DNA of 64,000 nt from positions 248,001 through 312,000 of the forward strand of contig CAYRUD010000014.1 of NCBI GenBank assembly GCA_964427425.1, in the 5' to 3' direction. Of this stretch, positions 1 through 8,653 are shown piece by piece. Made by a program: the position numbers and the translations under genes. The notes below the pieces were generated by a model. That model saw only the letters and a list, made by a program, of their open reading frames with translations. It searched no databases and was not told the DNA's origin. This DNA is from CAYRUD01 sp964427425. GTDB taxonomy: Bacteria; Chlamydiota; Chlamydiia; Chlamydiales; FEN-1388. Position 1 is the first letter of the stretch. Each line of letters opens with the position of its first letter.

Positions 1-230
1 TCTATGTCTTTGGCTCAGGGCTTGGTTGGTGGTTAGCTATCGCTCTTATGGCTGCAATTCGAGAAAAGCTCTCATACTCAAAGCTTCCAAGCGCTGTCAG
101 TCCAATGGCGATTACGTTTATCATGACTGGGATTATGTCGATGGGCTTTATGGGTTTTACTGGAATCAATCTTTCAAAACCGACAGGAGCTGTCCACACA
201 GAAGAAGCGAAAGTGAGTGAGGTCAAGTAA
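1..230 (+). CDS. nqrE: Na+-translocating NADH:quinone reductase subunit E, 3' end (partial)
   Basis: The frame is open from the window edge (codons begin at base 3) to a TAA at 228-230, so about 75 C-terminal residues are visible. The run LMAAIREKLSYSKLP followed by a glycine- and methionine-rich hydrophobic helix (AITFIMTGIMSMGFMGF) matches the conserved C-terminus of NqrE/RnfA-type membrane subunits, where the equivalent stretch is REK.KYS.VP followed by GITFI..G.M...F. NqrE is an integral inner-membrane subunit of the sodium-pumping NADH dehydrogenase. In C. trachomatis, as I recall, nqrE (CT281) lies a few genes from dnaA (CT275), which fits the dnaA gene nearby. The call rests on a short fragment but motif and synteny agree; RnfA/NqrD is the main alternative. 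Confidence 0.85.
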   Translation, partial: YVFGSGLGWWLAIALMAAIREKLSYSKLPSAVSPMAITFIMTGIMSMGFMGFTGINLSKPTGAVHTEEAKVSEVK

Positions 231-318
231 GCCAATAGGTACTCCTAATAGCTGTTTGATCTATTGAATGAAGCTCTCTTTGAGAAGGGAAAAGCCTTTC
301 CAAAGAGAGCTTCTACAT

Positions 319-1260
319 TTAGATTCCGGTTTGGAATTTAATATGTGTTTGATCGTGATGTTCTTTCGGCTCTAAGTGGGTAGTAATGTCTAAGGTGTAA
401 TTCTGGAGCTTGTTCTTGATTTTGGACTCTATTTCTGTCGCGGCTTCATGAGCTTCCATGAGTGGAGCTTCATCAGGAAAAAGAAGGTGAAATTCAATAA
501 AAATCGTTCTTCCTGATCTCCTATGTCTAAGGCAGTGGTATGAGAGGCCTTTTTTATCTGTTATTGAGGATAAAAGAGATCGAAGCTCTCTATCAACTGT
601 CTCGTCACTTTCATCCATGAGACCACCGATGGATACTTTTACAAGCTTAATCCCTGAGTAGAGAATATTGCATGCAGCTCCTATCGCAATGATGGGATCT
701 AACCAGAGCATATCAGTTGCATTGACTGCAAAAAGACCTAAAACGACCGCAGAGCTTGTGACACAATCTGTGAGAAGATGCTTTCCATTCGCAGACAAGA
801 TAATCGATTGGTAGCGTTTTCCTTTCATAAGGAGCCATGATCCCAAAAGACCATTTACAAGAGTTGCTGCTGCGATAAAGAAAATACCATCGGAGAGATT
901 GGTTAAGGTAACTCCATGAATGAGTTGGAGGGTTGACTCATACAAAATATAGAGAGCCGCGAAGGCGATCATTGCTCCTTCAAATCCAGCTGAGAAAAAG
1001 CTGATTTTATCATGGCCATATTGATGGTTTTTATCAGCAGGTTGGTGGGACAGCCACATGCTGTATGTCGCAAATCCAACAGCAAAAACATGAATGACAG
1101 ACTCCGAACAGTCGGAGAGAATTGCTGATGACCCTGTAATCAAATATGCGTACGTTTTTATGATGAGAAGAATAATACCGGTGGTAAAAGAAATTCGCAT
1201 TGCGCGATTCATCTTTTTCTCCAAAGAAGTCGAAGAATGACGGTATGCCATATTAGCCAT
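319..1260 (-). CDS. Cation diffusion facilitator (CDF) family transporter
   Basis: The 313-residue protein is of normal length for the CDF (zinc/iron/manganese efflux) family. It has about six hydrophobic segments in residues 25-215. The metal-site pattern of the family is visible: SDCSESVIHVFAV in TM2 gives the D/S residues of the first half-site, and LLTDCVTSSAVVLG in TM5 gives the D-x3-(S/D) half. A HQYGHDKISFFSAG segment corresponds to the conserved H.YGH.R.E motif after TM2. The C-terminal 90 residues form the expected cytoplasmic ferredoxin-like domain with histidines (YHCLRHRR, EFHLLF). It probably exports divalent cations across the inner membrane. It is convergent with nqrE and shares no operon with dnaA. 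The metal cannot be deduced. Confidence 0.9.
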   Translation of the reverse strand: MANMAYRHSSTSLEKKMNRAMRISFTTGIILLIIKTYAYLITGSSAILSDCSESVIHVFAVGFATYSMWLSHQPADKNHQYGHDKISFFSAGFEGAMIAFAALYILYESTLQLIHGVTLTNLSDGIFFIAAATLVNGLLGSWLLMKGKRYQSIILSANGKHLLTDCVTSSAVVLGLFAVNATDMLWLDPIIAIGAACNILYSGIKLVKVSIGGLMDESDETVDRELRSLLSSITDKKGLSYHCLRHRRSGRTIFIEFHLLFPDEAPLMEAHEAATEIESKIKNKLQNYTLDITTHLEPKEHHDQTHIKFQTGI

Positions 1261-1440
1261 CGAGCAAAATGTACCTCATGTAGAACACACTCGTAAAGGA
1301 AGACTATCCTGAAATATTAAGTCCGAAAAGAGTACCTCGTTTCCGCATCTTATGAAAAGCGAGAAAAGAAAAAAGAGACACTGAAAAGTTATTTCTAGCG
1401 CCTCTTTTGCGGATATTAATACAAAGCAAATTTGAAGAGT

Positions 1441-2850
1441 TTAGCTTGGACGAGCCTCGAGGTTTCTTCGGACCATCTCAATTTGACGTCTCAGCATATC
1501 ATCGGTAGATACTTTGCTCTCGATAGCCTTGCATGCGTGTAAGATTGTCGAGTGAGTTTTCCCGAATGAAGCTCCAATCATAACTAAAGACTCGCTGATC
1601 ATCTCTTTTGCTAAGAACATGGCAACTTGGCGTGGGACTGCCACATCTTTTGTTCGAGAGCTTCCTCGTAAGTCGCTGACGCGAACTTGGAATACGGCTG
1701 CGACACTCTTGAGGATTGTCTCAACAGAAATTTTCTCCTTAGGAACGAGCTGGAACATATCTCGAAGAGTCTTTTCGACTAATTCTTCAGTAATAGTTGT
1801 ATTGAGGAGTCGAGAATACGCACTCAAACGATTCAACGCTCCTTCAAGTTGTCGAACGTTATGGTTGATGTGCTCTGCGATATGGAAGGCGACGCTATTA
1901 GGGATCTCAAGTCCACACTGCTCTGCTTTGAATTGTAAAATAGCGACGCGTGTCTCGACATCAGGCATGCCAATTTGCGCGACAAGACCCCATTCCATTC
2001 GAGCGACCATTCTCTCGGATAATTTCAACTGTGTTGGTGGCTTATCAGATGTAATGACGATTTGTTTGTGCTGATTAATGAGGGTTTCGAATGTATTGCA
2101 GAATTCTTCTTCAAAGTTGGATCTATTTTGAAGGAACTGAATATCGTCGACAAGAAGCACATCAACGGAAGAGCGATAAAACTTTTTAAGTTTATCAATC
2201 GACTTATTACGGAGAGATTCGACAATTTGATTGATAAAAGACTCTGTCGTAATGCAATGGACTCTTAGCTTCTTGTTATGTTCTTTAATATGGTGCCCAA
2301 TGCTATGGAGAAGGTGCGTTTTTCCAAGACCGACGCCACCATGGATGAAGAGTGGGTTATAAGAGTGACCTGGTCTATTAGCGACGCCAATCGCAGCTGA
2401 TTTGACAAATTGGTTTGAAGGACCCTCGATAAAGGTGGAAAATCGGTACTTCTCATTCAACTGAGACGCAAAACCACCACATGGAAGACTCATCGAATTC
2501 TCGTCACCAGAGGCGGCAATATCTTCTGACGACGACGTCTTGAGTGTATCTTGCCGTGATTTCTCTGGAAGGGCAATATGCTTAGGCTTTCTTTCTTGTT
2601 TTTCGATCACAAATTCAACGGATAATTCTCCGTTTGCCACTGTCGGAAGAAAGCGAGCCAACTCCTTCTTATAATTAGATAAGAGGTACTCCTTTACAAA
2701 GATATTGGGAACTTTGAGTGTTACTTTCTGTGCGGTTTCCTCGACAACTTCGATTGGGCTAAGCCAGTTATGAAACGCTGAAATAGAGGTTGTTGTCTTC
2801 GCAAACTCAAGAAACTGCTCCCACATAGTCTTCGGAGTTGTCTGATACAT
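1441..2850 (-). CDS. dnaA: Chromosomal replication initiator protein DnaA
   Basis: I chose the ATG at 2850 (469 residues) over an upstream GTG at 2883 because GGTGAGG precedes it and it yields the usual start MYQTTPKTMWEQFLEF. Domain I spans about residues 1-85, a variable linker follows, and the AAA+ domain starts near residue 130 with Walker A GGVGLGKTHLL and Walker B VDVLLVDDIQFL. Domain IV carries the helix-turn-helix. Its signature reads IGASFGKTHSTILHAC, where most DnaA proteins have FGGRDHTTVLHA, so one glycine is missing and the DNA-contacting R-D pair is K-T. Chlamydiae carry two dnaA genes; position beside CT273/CT274-like genes makes this the CT275-type copy. It binds origin DNA and loads the helicase. 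Some DnaA-box-like sites lie in its upstream gap. Confidence 0.95.
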   Translation of the reverse strand: MYQTTPKTMWEQFLEFAKTTTSISAFHNWLSPIEVVEETAQKVTLKVPNIFVKEYLLSNYKKELARFLPTVANGELSVEFVIEKQERKPKHIALPEKSRQDTLKTSSSEDIAASGDENSMSLPCGGFASQLNEKYRFSTFIEGPSNQFVKSAAIGVANRPGHSYNPLFIHGGVGLGKTHLLHSIGHHIKEHNKKLRVHCITTESFINQIVESLRNKSIDKLKKFYRSSVDVLLVDDIQFLQNRSNFEEEFCNTFETLINQHKQIVITSDKPPTQLKLSERMVARMEWGLVAQIGMPDVETRVAILQFKAEQCGLEIPNSVAFHIAEHINHNVRQLEGALNRLSAYSRLLNTTITEELVEKTLRDMFQLVPKEKISVETILKSVAAVFQVRVSDLRGSSRTKDVAVPRQVAMFLAKEMISESLVMIGASFGKTHSTILHACKAIESKVSTDDMLRRQIEMVRRNLEARPS

Positions 2851-3523
2851 ATTGCGTTTAACCTCACCGGATTTTAAATACACGTTTAATCTCTAATAAG
2901 CCCTCTTCCCAAGCGCTAGTTTAGCGACTGATTCTCTCTTTCTCAGCACTCATTACAAGAGTTGCTTAAGAGGAAAATCCATCAAATTACATGCGTATGA
3001 AGGGTGGCTGAAATTGGCTTTAGACTATCAATCATCCGTTCATGCCAACAATAGTTTCGAACAAATCGATTTAAAATGTTGTTTCAAGTTCCTGATTATC
3101 ATGGCTTAACGAAAATTCGATCTTGTTGATAAGTTGTTAGTCGCCCGATCGATGTCGTAAAGCACGTATAATCAGCTGCTTAAAAATATCAATTAAAAAA
3201 AGCTGATGTCGAAATACGCCATCATTCAATGAGTTAGGTTGTGGAAGTTTGGATGATAACTCAAAACTCGGTTTGTTGCCTGCCTTTATTGTTCCTTAAC
3301 TTTAATCAGGCATGTGGAAATTTCTGTTGAATATTTATATAAATGCCACTCACGGTCTATTTTGAGATGTATTTCGAGTTGTTGATTGTTTAGTTGCCAA
3401 CAGTGGATTGTGGATCTTTTTTTAACCAAAAAGTCTCATGGAATTATTTTAACAAAATAAAAAAGCCCTTCTCAATTACGATGAGAAGAGCTTTGATATA
3501 AGCATAAGCGATGTAGAAGTATT
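2851..3523. promoter_or_regulatory. Long gap upstream of dnaA with DnaA-box-like sites; possible origin or dnaA regulatory region
   Basis: No convincing ORF is present. The region is AT-rich and holds four same-strand near-matches to the box TGTGGATAA: TGTTGATAA at 3124-3132 (8 of 9), TGTGGAAGT at 3240-3248, TGTGGAAAT at 3313-3321 and TGTGGATCT at 3409-3417. The dnaA promoter must lie at its left end and the terminator of the opposing gene at its right end. Use as an origin is only inferred; as I recall, chlamydial origins have been predicted elsewhere. Confidence 0.3.
3456..3494 (-). terminator. Rho-independent terminator of the 3524-4846 gene
   Basis: On the minus strand an 11-13 bp stem (AAAGCTCTTCTCA paired with TGAGAAGGGCTTT, one mismatch, short loop) is followed directly by a T-rich tail. 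It lies 30 bases beyond the stop codon of the minus-strand gene. Confidence 0.85.
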
Positions 3524-4846
3524 TCAGAGCACGTTACTTTTGTTGATATATGTAAGTCTGCTAAATGGACCTTGGCTTCGAAATACAGCAATATCATTCA
3601 CGTGAATAGGCTCATCGAGTCCAGGGGCTGAAAGAAGGATTTGATTGTCTAAGGAGATAGTCAAAGTCTCTTCTGCTGGGATAACTCGTAACGCAGATTG
3701 ATCTCCTTGCGATAGAGGAGAAGAAAGTCCCTTTTCAATACTCTTCTTTATCGCGTCGGCTTTGAGTTGCTTAATGCACTCGATTCGAAAGTCTCCTTCT
3801 CTCATGCCATATTCTGCAAAAAGAAGAAGAGGCATATGAGATGATACTTTATTTGCTTGGCTCGAAAGAAGTGTGGAAACGAATGAAAGAGCTCCGCTAT
3901 ATCCTAAGCCCTTTTCATCAGATGAGAGTTTCGCGATCTCTTCAAAGCTCAGTTCGCCTACTCCTAATACTGCGCCATCTATCCCTTCGATGAGGGGCTG
4001 GAGCGACTCATTCCATGGGGTATGGAGAAAGAAGCCGAGCGAAAGTTTCAAGCGCCCTTCAGTCTGGACCTCTTTTTCTTCGAGTCTAATCGCGTATGGG
4101 GTCTCATGGAATGATGAAGCTTGAAAAGAAGCTTCTTTCATTCGCTCTTTCGTCAACCCCGGTGCCATGTAGACGAGGTCGAGACCACTCGAGAGCTGGA
4201 CTTTTTCGAATGGATGGCCATCGTAGAAGATGTCGAGGCGGTGAAGCGTTCCTTGCTCTTGGCGAAAATGAGGGCGCATTTTTGTCGCGTAGCGCTCAAA
4301 TGCTTTTGGATGGAGCCAGTAATGGATAACATGAGGCTCAAGCCCCCAGTCTCTTAAGAGTGAGTTGATCTCTTTATTAAGAGTCCATAGTCTTTCAAGG
4401 TCAATGCTTGATGCTACATTGCCATCTGTAACGATAACGTGGTCGATATCCCAAATGTGGAGCTCTGATTCATGAAAGCGCTGTAAGAAATCATTGCCTG
4501 GATTGATGGCGATACCTTGGCCGCCTAAAAATGTCCAGTAGCCGCCCCAACGCTCAATATTATCCTCGCCGCGAAAGAGCTTTTGAATAGCTTGCTTGGA
4601 GAGCTTGGGCTTCGTACTACCGTGAGTGATGAGCCTCAATGAGTCTCCCCATCCATTCATTGAGACCAGCTTAGGTGTCTGATGAGGAGACTTTCGGTCT
4701 CGCTCCAAGTATTGGGCAAAAAGATCGGTTCGAAGGCCGGAGAAGAGACGGCGCTGATGATCGATAGCATCGATAAATGTTTCGCTCCCATGAAATGGGG
4801 AGGAAAATGAAGAAGATCCATCGCGTTCAGTCTTCTGATTATCCAT
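3524..4846 (-). CDS. Metallo-beta-lactamase-fold-like protein lacking the metal-binding motif
   Basis: This 440-residue protein has no signal peptide or membrane segment. Its layout resembles an MBL-fold family. WTFLGGQGIAINPGNDFLQRF (residues ~103-123) looks like the early strands that give aINPG.nfl.rf, followed by a helix and HIWDIDHVIVTDGNVASSIDLERLW. In active members the strand end reads THxHxDHxxDLE; here it reads TDGNVASSIDLE, so all histidine and aspartate ligands are gone. A later strand (PLLLFAEYG...DFRIECIKQL, ending in RVIPAEETLTISL) also matches the C-terminal layout of that family. The fold assignment is inference from pattern memory. If correct, this is a pseudoenzyme with a structural or regulatory role. 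It ends with a clear terminator, stands alone, and is divergent from the PseC-like gene. Confidence 0.6.
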   Translation of the reverse strand: MDNQKTERDGSSSFSSPFHGSETFIDAIDHQRRLFSGLRTDLFAQYLERDRKSPHQTPKLVSMNGWGDSLRLITHGSTKPKLSKQAIQKLFRGEDNIERWGGYWTFLGGQGIAINPGNDFLQRFHESELHIWDIDHVIVTDGNVASSIDLERLWTLNKEINSLLRDWGLEPHVIHYWLHPKAFERYATKMRPHFRQEQGTLHRLDIFYDGHPFEKVQLSSGLDLVYMAPGLTKERMKEASFQASSFHETPYAIRLEEKEVQTEGRLKLSLGFFLHTPWNESLQPLIEGIDGAVLGVGELSFEEIAKLSSDEKGLGYSGALSFVSTLLSSQANKVSSHMPLLLFAEYGMREGDFRIECIKQLKADAIKKSIEKGLSSPLSQGDQSALRVIPAEETLTISLDNQILLSAPGLDEPIHVNDIAVFRSQGPFSRLTYINKSNVL

Positions 4847-5190
4847 ACGTTTGTTCTAGCCTTTCATCTAGGAGGTCATTTACTCACTTCATGCTATGCA
4901 GGAGATACTAAAAAGATATCTTTCTATACCTATTCAGCTATTTTTCTTGCGATCTATTCTATAACTATTTTGCTTGCAAATGCGATATTCTTTTTCCTGA
5001 GCCTGCTATTTGGTCATTTGCATGTATTGATAATACTATGTAACAGAGTATCTGCGTGCTTGTTTGGGTAAATTTCTATCTTCAGTCTTGAAAAACAAAA
5101 AGAATATGAAGAAAGTAGTGCCTTTTACATAGTAAGATTCAAAAGATCCGAGAAAACGGATTTGCAGGATAGGAAAAGGAGAAGCTGTCA
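4847..5190. other. Divergent intergenic region, 344 bp
   Basis: The gap lies between two divergent genes and so should hold both promoters. It is AT-rich with several candidate hexamers but none I would assign. Near 5190 the small stem ATCCG-AGAAAA-CGGAT is followed by AAAAGGAG, the ribosome binding site of the PseC-like gene. No ORF with credible codon usage was seen. Confidence 0.4.
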
Positions 5191-6369
5191 ATGGCTCAGG
5201 GAAAATTTTTGCCGTATGCTCGTCAGAAGATTGATGAATCAGATTGCAATGCTGTTGTACAGGCTCTTCTAGGAGAGACAATTACTCGTGGTGATTATGT
5301 AGCCAAATTTGAGAGAGCGATTGCCGATTTTGTCGGAGCTCGCTATGCAGTCGCATTTAATAATGGCTCCACTGCTCTTTTTGCTGCCTACCAAGCGCTT
5401 GATTGTTCGTCCTCTGATCTTTTGATTACGACGCCTAATACCTTTGTTGCCACAGCTTCTGCTGGTAAAAGATTAGGGATGGCAATGAAGTATAGTGACA
5501 TCGATCAGTTTGGGAATATGGATTTCTCGTCTGTTATCGACACAATTAACACTTCTCGCTCGAGAGGAAAAGTGGTGCTTGCCCCTGTTCATTTCGCAGG
5601 TGTGGCATGCGATATGGCCTCTTTATCCCAAAAGATAAAGAATCCAAATGTTGCCATCATTGAGGATGCAGCTCACGCCCTTGGCTCAACCTATCCAGAT
5701 GGCTCATGTGTCGGCTCTTGTGCCTATTCCGATATGACAATCTTTAGCTTCCATCCCGCTAAGAATATCACAACAGGTGAAGGGGGGATGGTAACAACAA
5801 ATGACGAGAATCTTTACCATCGACTGTTACGACTTCGAAATAGTGGCATTGAGCGAGAGACATTAGTGAACGAAGTTTCACCAAAGCCATATTACTATGA
5901 AGTGCAAGAGATTAGCTGTAACTATCATCTAACGGATTTTCAAGCGGCTTTAGGGCTCTCGCAATTGAAAAAATTATCTACTTTCCATGAGAGAAAGAAA
6001 AAGCTAGTCGCAGCTTACAGAAAGAGGCTCTCATCCATTCCTGGTATCCAGCTTCCTCCCAAAGATGGCGATCATAGAACCCATTATCATCTCTTCGTTG
6101 TTCGTATGCCGTTTAAAGAATTGGGGATCTCCCGTGAGGAGTGTATGAACCAGCTGAAGGACAAAGGAATAGGCACGCAGCTTCATTATGTGCCGCTCTA
6201 TTACCACCCAGCTCTCGGCTCATGTCCAAAAAATCCAAAAGACTCTTATCCAAAAATGGAAGAGTACTATCAAACAGCTCTTTCTCTTCCTTTCTTTCAT
6301 GATATGACAGAAGATGACGTGGATCGAGTCGCTCAAGCGCTCCGGCAAGTAATTTTGTTGGGCAAATAG
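5191..6369 (+). CDS. DegT/DnrJ/EryC1/StrS-family aminotransferase, PseC-like
   Basis: The protein is 392 residues, typical for PLP-dependent nucleotide-sugar aminotransferases. It starts FLPYARQKIDESD, has GARYAVAFNNGSTALFAA (PLP phosphate region), then LITTPNTFVATA, which is characteristic of PseC (UDP-4-amino-4,6-dideoxy-beta-L-AltNAc transaminase). The Schiff-base lysine is K191 in SFHPAKNITTGEGG, and EDAAHALGS gives the aspartate that contacts the pyridine nitrogen. The start has AAGGAG nine bases upstream. In pseudaminic-acid pathways PseC works with PseB, H, G, I and F, none of which lies in this window, so the substrate is uncertain; other 4-amino or 3-amino sugar transaminases are possible. 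Its product would decorate a surface glycan or LPS. Confidence 0.85.
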   Translation: MAQGKFLPYARQKIDESDCNAVVQALLGETITRGDYVAKFERAIADFVGARYAVAFNNGSTALFAAYQALDCSSSDLLITTPNTFVATASAGKRLGMAMKYSDIDQFGNMDFSSVIDTINTSRSRGKVVLAPVHFAGVACDMASLSQKIKNPNVAIIEDAAHALGSTYPDGSCVGSCAYSDMTIFSFHPAKNITTGEGGMVTTNDENLYHRLLRLRNSGIERETLVNEVSPKPYYYEVQEISCNYHLTDFQAALGLSQLKKLSTFHERKKKLVAAYRKRLSSIPGIQLPPKDGDHRTHYHLFVVRMPFKELGISREECMNQLKDKGIGTQLHYVPLYYHPALGSCPKNPKDSYPKMEEYYQTALSLPFFHDMTEDDVDRVAQALRQVILLGK

Positions 6370-6396
6370 ATGCCGTAAGGAGATTTTGAAAAGAGA

Positions 6397-6834
6397 CTAT
6401 TTGCTTTTAGTCTCTTTTCTTTTCTCTGGCGTAGGAGCTCTTTCATAACAGAGAATAAGTGCTTTCGCAGATGATGATATATAAGAGTCTGAATCGTTTT
6501 GTAAGATTTTAGCAAGGCGCAGGCCCTCTTCAATCTGATGAGACATGAAATACGCTTTCATGAGATTCAAAAGTGTTGGGCCATGGTTGCCTTCGAATTG
6601 GAGCGCTTTATTGAGATAGCGGATAGCCAATTTCGGTCTGTTCATCTGCACGTAAATTGCACCTAAAAGCTGAAAATCATAGACGCTCTCAGGATCTAAG
6701 ACGATAAGAGCTTCAAAGAAGGGGAGCGCGATATCGTATTTCCCTTGGCGGATATATGAGTAGCCGATATTTCTCATCTCTTCGAGATGATCTTCATTCC
6801 AGCCGAGCTCTTTTTTCCAATCTCTTGATGCCAT
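6397..6834 (-). CDS. Tetratricopeptide-repeat protein (CT274-like)
   Basis: I place the start at the ATG at 6834 (145 residues) because AAAGGA lies five bases upstream; a longer version from 6876 lacks a good ribosome binding site. Three tandem TPR-like helix pairs fill residues ~20-125 (LEEMRNIGYSYIRQGKYDIA, SVYDFQLLGAIYVQMNRPKL, HGPTLLNLMKAYFMSHQIEE). The repeat pattern is also that of LcrH/SycD-type type III secretion chaperones, but the protein lacks other clear signs. In C. trachomatis a TPR protein (CT274) sits between dnaA and CT273, matching this order. Function is probably protein-protein binding; the partner is unknown. It is convergent with the PseC-like gene. Confidence 0.85.
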   Translation of the reverse strand: MASRDWKKELGWNEDHLEEMRNIGYSYIRQGKYDIALPFFEALIVLDPESVYDFQLLGAIYVQMNRPKLAIRYLNKALQFEGNHGPTLLNLMKAYFMSHQIEEGLRLAKILQNDSDSYISSSAKALILCYERAPTPEKRKETKSK

Positions 6835-6934
6835 GGGATCCTTTCTTTTCTCAATGAAGACATTGGAGTAGTCCAATGCTTATACTTTCTTTAATACGTG
6901 AAAATGAGTTTTTTAAAAGGCTTATTTTGTATTT

Positions 6935-7390
6935 CTACCCTTGGAGGAATTGCCCTATCCTTCCACCAATGAATTTCATTAATTCATTGATTTCCTTGAT
7001 TTTTCTAATGCACTTAATAATTGCGCCTTTTTCTTCCTCTTCTTCCTCATCACTGCAGACAATTTGTTCAAGCTTCTTCTCTTCCTCTTCTTCTGCGTCA
7101 GTATCGCCAAAGATTGGTAAGATTCTATGGAAGGCAAAAGGAGATTGTCTCTGTCGAGTGTAACTCTTTGGAGGGAAAAAGTATGCCCAGGGGGCTAGAG
7201 TCGTTCCAACGCCTAAGAGGAGATCGAGCTCGCTCAGCTTGGGGTAGAGGTCGACAATGAGCGCCTGTGCAGGGATTGAGCCAGCTTCTCGCAGGTGGTA
7301 TTGCTGCTGGACCTGCTCGATGAGCTGCGTTCTTCGAGCATATTGGATATATATTCCGATATCGAGACGGTCAATGGTGACAGCGGGCAT
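6935..7390 (-). CDS. Conserved chlamydial hypothetical protein (CT273-like) with acidic runs
   Basis: The protein is 151 residues with no signal peptide. The N-terminal ~95 residues are mixed (MPAVTIDRLDIGIYIQYARR, then LYPKLSELDLLLGVG). The C-terminal third has two acidic low-complexity runs, DAEEEEEKK and DEEEEEEKG, followed by a short basic amphipathic helix (KCIRKIKEINELMKFIGG). It sits between the TPR protein and rsmH, the position of CT273 in C. trachomatis. It may share a transcript with the TPR gene (100-base gap, same strand). I do not recognise a domain and offer no function. Confidence 0.75.
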   Translation of the reverse strand: MPAVTIDRLDIGIYIQYARRTQLIEQVQQQYHLREAGSIPAQALIVDLYPKLSELDLLLGVGTTLAPWAYFFPPKSYTRQRQSPFAFHRILPIFGDTDAEEEEEKKLEQIVCSDEEEEEEKGAIIKCIRKIKEINELMKFIGGRIGQFLQG

Positions 7391-7603
7391 ATGTCTCTTA
7401 GCACCTCTCGTTTTTTTAAGTACTATCCACTCTTTATTCTACCATAAAGATGCCATTTCGAAAGTCAAGAAAACTTATTGATTGATGGAATTTACTACGG
7501 GTGCCCAAGAAAGCTCGCTCTTTTGTTTCACCATTCACATAAAAGCTGATATGATATTTGTAAGAGAAAATGAAATCTGCGAAGATAACGAGAGTCTATA
7601 CGT

Positions 7604-8569
7604 ATGATGCAAGCTGATTATATCGACGATGATAAGGATGAGAACGAATTTCAAGAAGATCAAGAAGGAGCTTCTCTTGATCGTCCTCATATTCCAGTGC
7701 TTGCGAAAGAAGTACTCTCTCTCTTAGAAGGAAAACAGCTTCACTATGTGCTCGATGGAACGCTTGGCGCGGGTGGCCATGCCGAGCTTATCTTAACAGC
7801 TCATCCTGAAATCCAAGAATATATTGGTATAGATCAAGACACCATCGCATTGGGTTTGGCTCGCGATCGCTTAGCTCCATTCCAAGGAAAGGTCTCTTAT
7901 CATCATACGAACTTCTCTGAGCTTCCATCAAATATTCCAGCGTTACTAGACGCTGCGCTTCTCGATATCGGTGTCTCATCAATGCAGCTCGACAATCCCG
8001 AAAGAGGCTTTAGTTTCATGAATGATGGCCCTCTTGATATGAGGATGAATCAAAGCGATGAGATGCTCATGACGGCAGAAGACATAGTCAACTCTTCGCC
8101 GCAAAAAGAGCTAGAAGATATCTTCTATTATTTTGGTGAGGAGCATCTTTCTCGGCCTATAGCTAAGATGATTTGTGAAAAAAGAAGAAAAGAGCGTTTT
8201 ACAACGACTCTTCAACTCGCTCAAGCGATTGAGAAATTGATCCCTCGGCGAGGAAAAACTCATCCTGCAACAAAGGTGTTTCAAGCGCTGAGAGTCGCGG
8301 TTAATCAAGAGTTCCGTGTGCTTGAGAAAGCGCTTCAAGAGCTCTCGTTAAAATTAAATCCAAACGGCGGGCGCCTTCTTGTCATCACATTCCATAGCTT
8401 GGAAGACAGAATTGTCAAACAAGCGTTCCAAAAGATGGCAAAGGAAGGGCTAAAAGAGGCTGAGTTTATGCTTCCTTTCAAGAAGCCGCTTGAGGCCGAC
8501 CGGGACGAAATCAGGACGAACAGAAGATCAAGAAGCGCCAAGCTACGAGTTATCGAAAGAGTGAGTTAG
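7604..8569 (+). CDS. rsmH: 16S rRNA (cytosine-1402-N4)-methyltransferase RsmH
   Basis: The protein is 321 residues, normal for RsmH/MraW apart from an acidic N-terminal extension of about 27 residues. Family motifs are clear: RPHIPVLAKEVL at the start of the conserved part, LDGTLGAGGHAELIL (SAM-binding loop), IGIDQDTIAL, ALLDIGVSSMQLDNPERGFSF with the acceptor region, and the C-terminal TFHSLEDRIVK. It methylates C1402 in the decoding centre of 16S rRNA. It is the first gene of the dcw-like cluster, as in other bacteria and in chlamydiae (CT272). Here a lineage-specific family gene, not ftsL, follows it. Confidence 0.97.
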   Translation: MMQADYIDDDKDENEFQEDQEGASLDRPHIPVLAKEVLSLLEGKQLHYVLDGTLGAGGHAELILTAHPEIQEYIGIDQDTIALGLARDRLAPFQGKVSYHHTNFSELPSNIPALLDAALLDIGVSSMQLDNPERGFSFMNDGPLDMRMNQSDEMLMTAEDIVNSSPQKELEDIFYYFGEEHLSRPIAKMICEKRRKERFTTTLQLAQAIEKLIPRRGKTHPATKVFQALRVAVNQEFRVLEKALQELSLKLNPNGGRLLVITFHSLEDRIVKQAFQKMAKEGLKEAEFMLPFKKPLEADRDEIRTNRRSRSAKLRVIERVS

Positions 8570-8653
8570 CTGTTGATTGATTCTATGAGACCAAGTAGAT
8601 GAAGAAGATCATCTATAATCGCGAGCTTCTTTGATGTTGATGAGGTCTAGAGT

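Noticed and set aside
1619..2074. Plus-strand ORF opposite dnaA
   Set aside because: A shadow of a strongly conserved DnaA coding region with no ribosome binding site.
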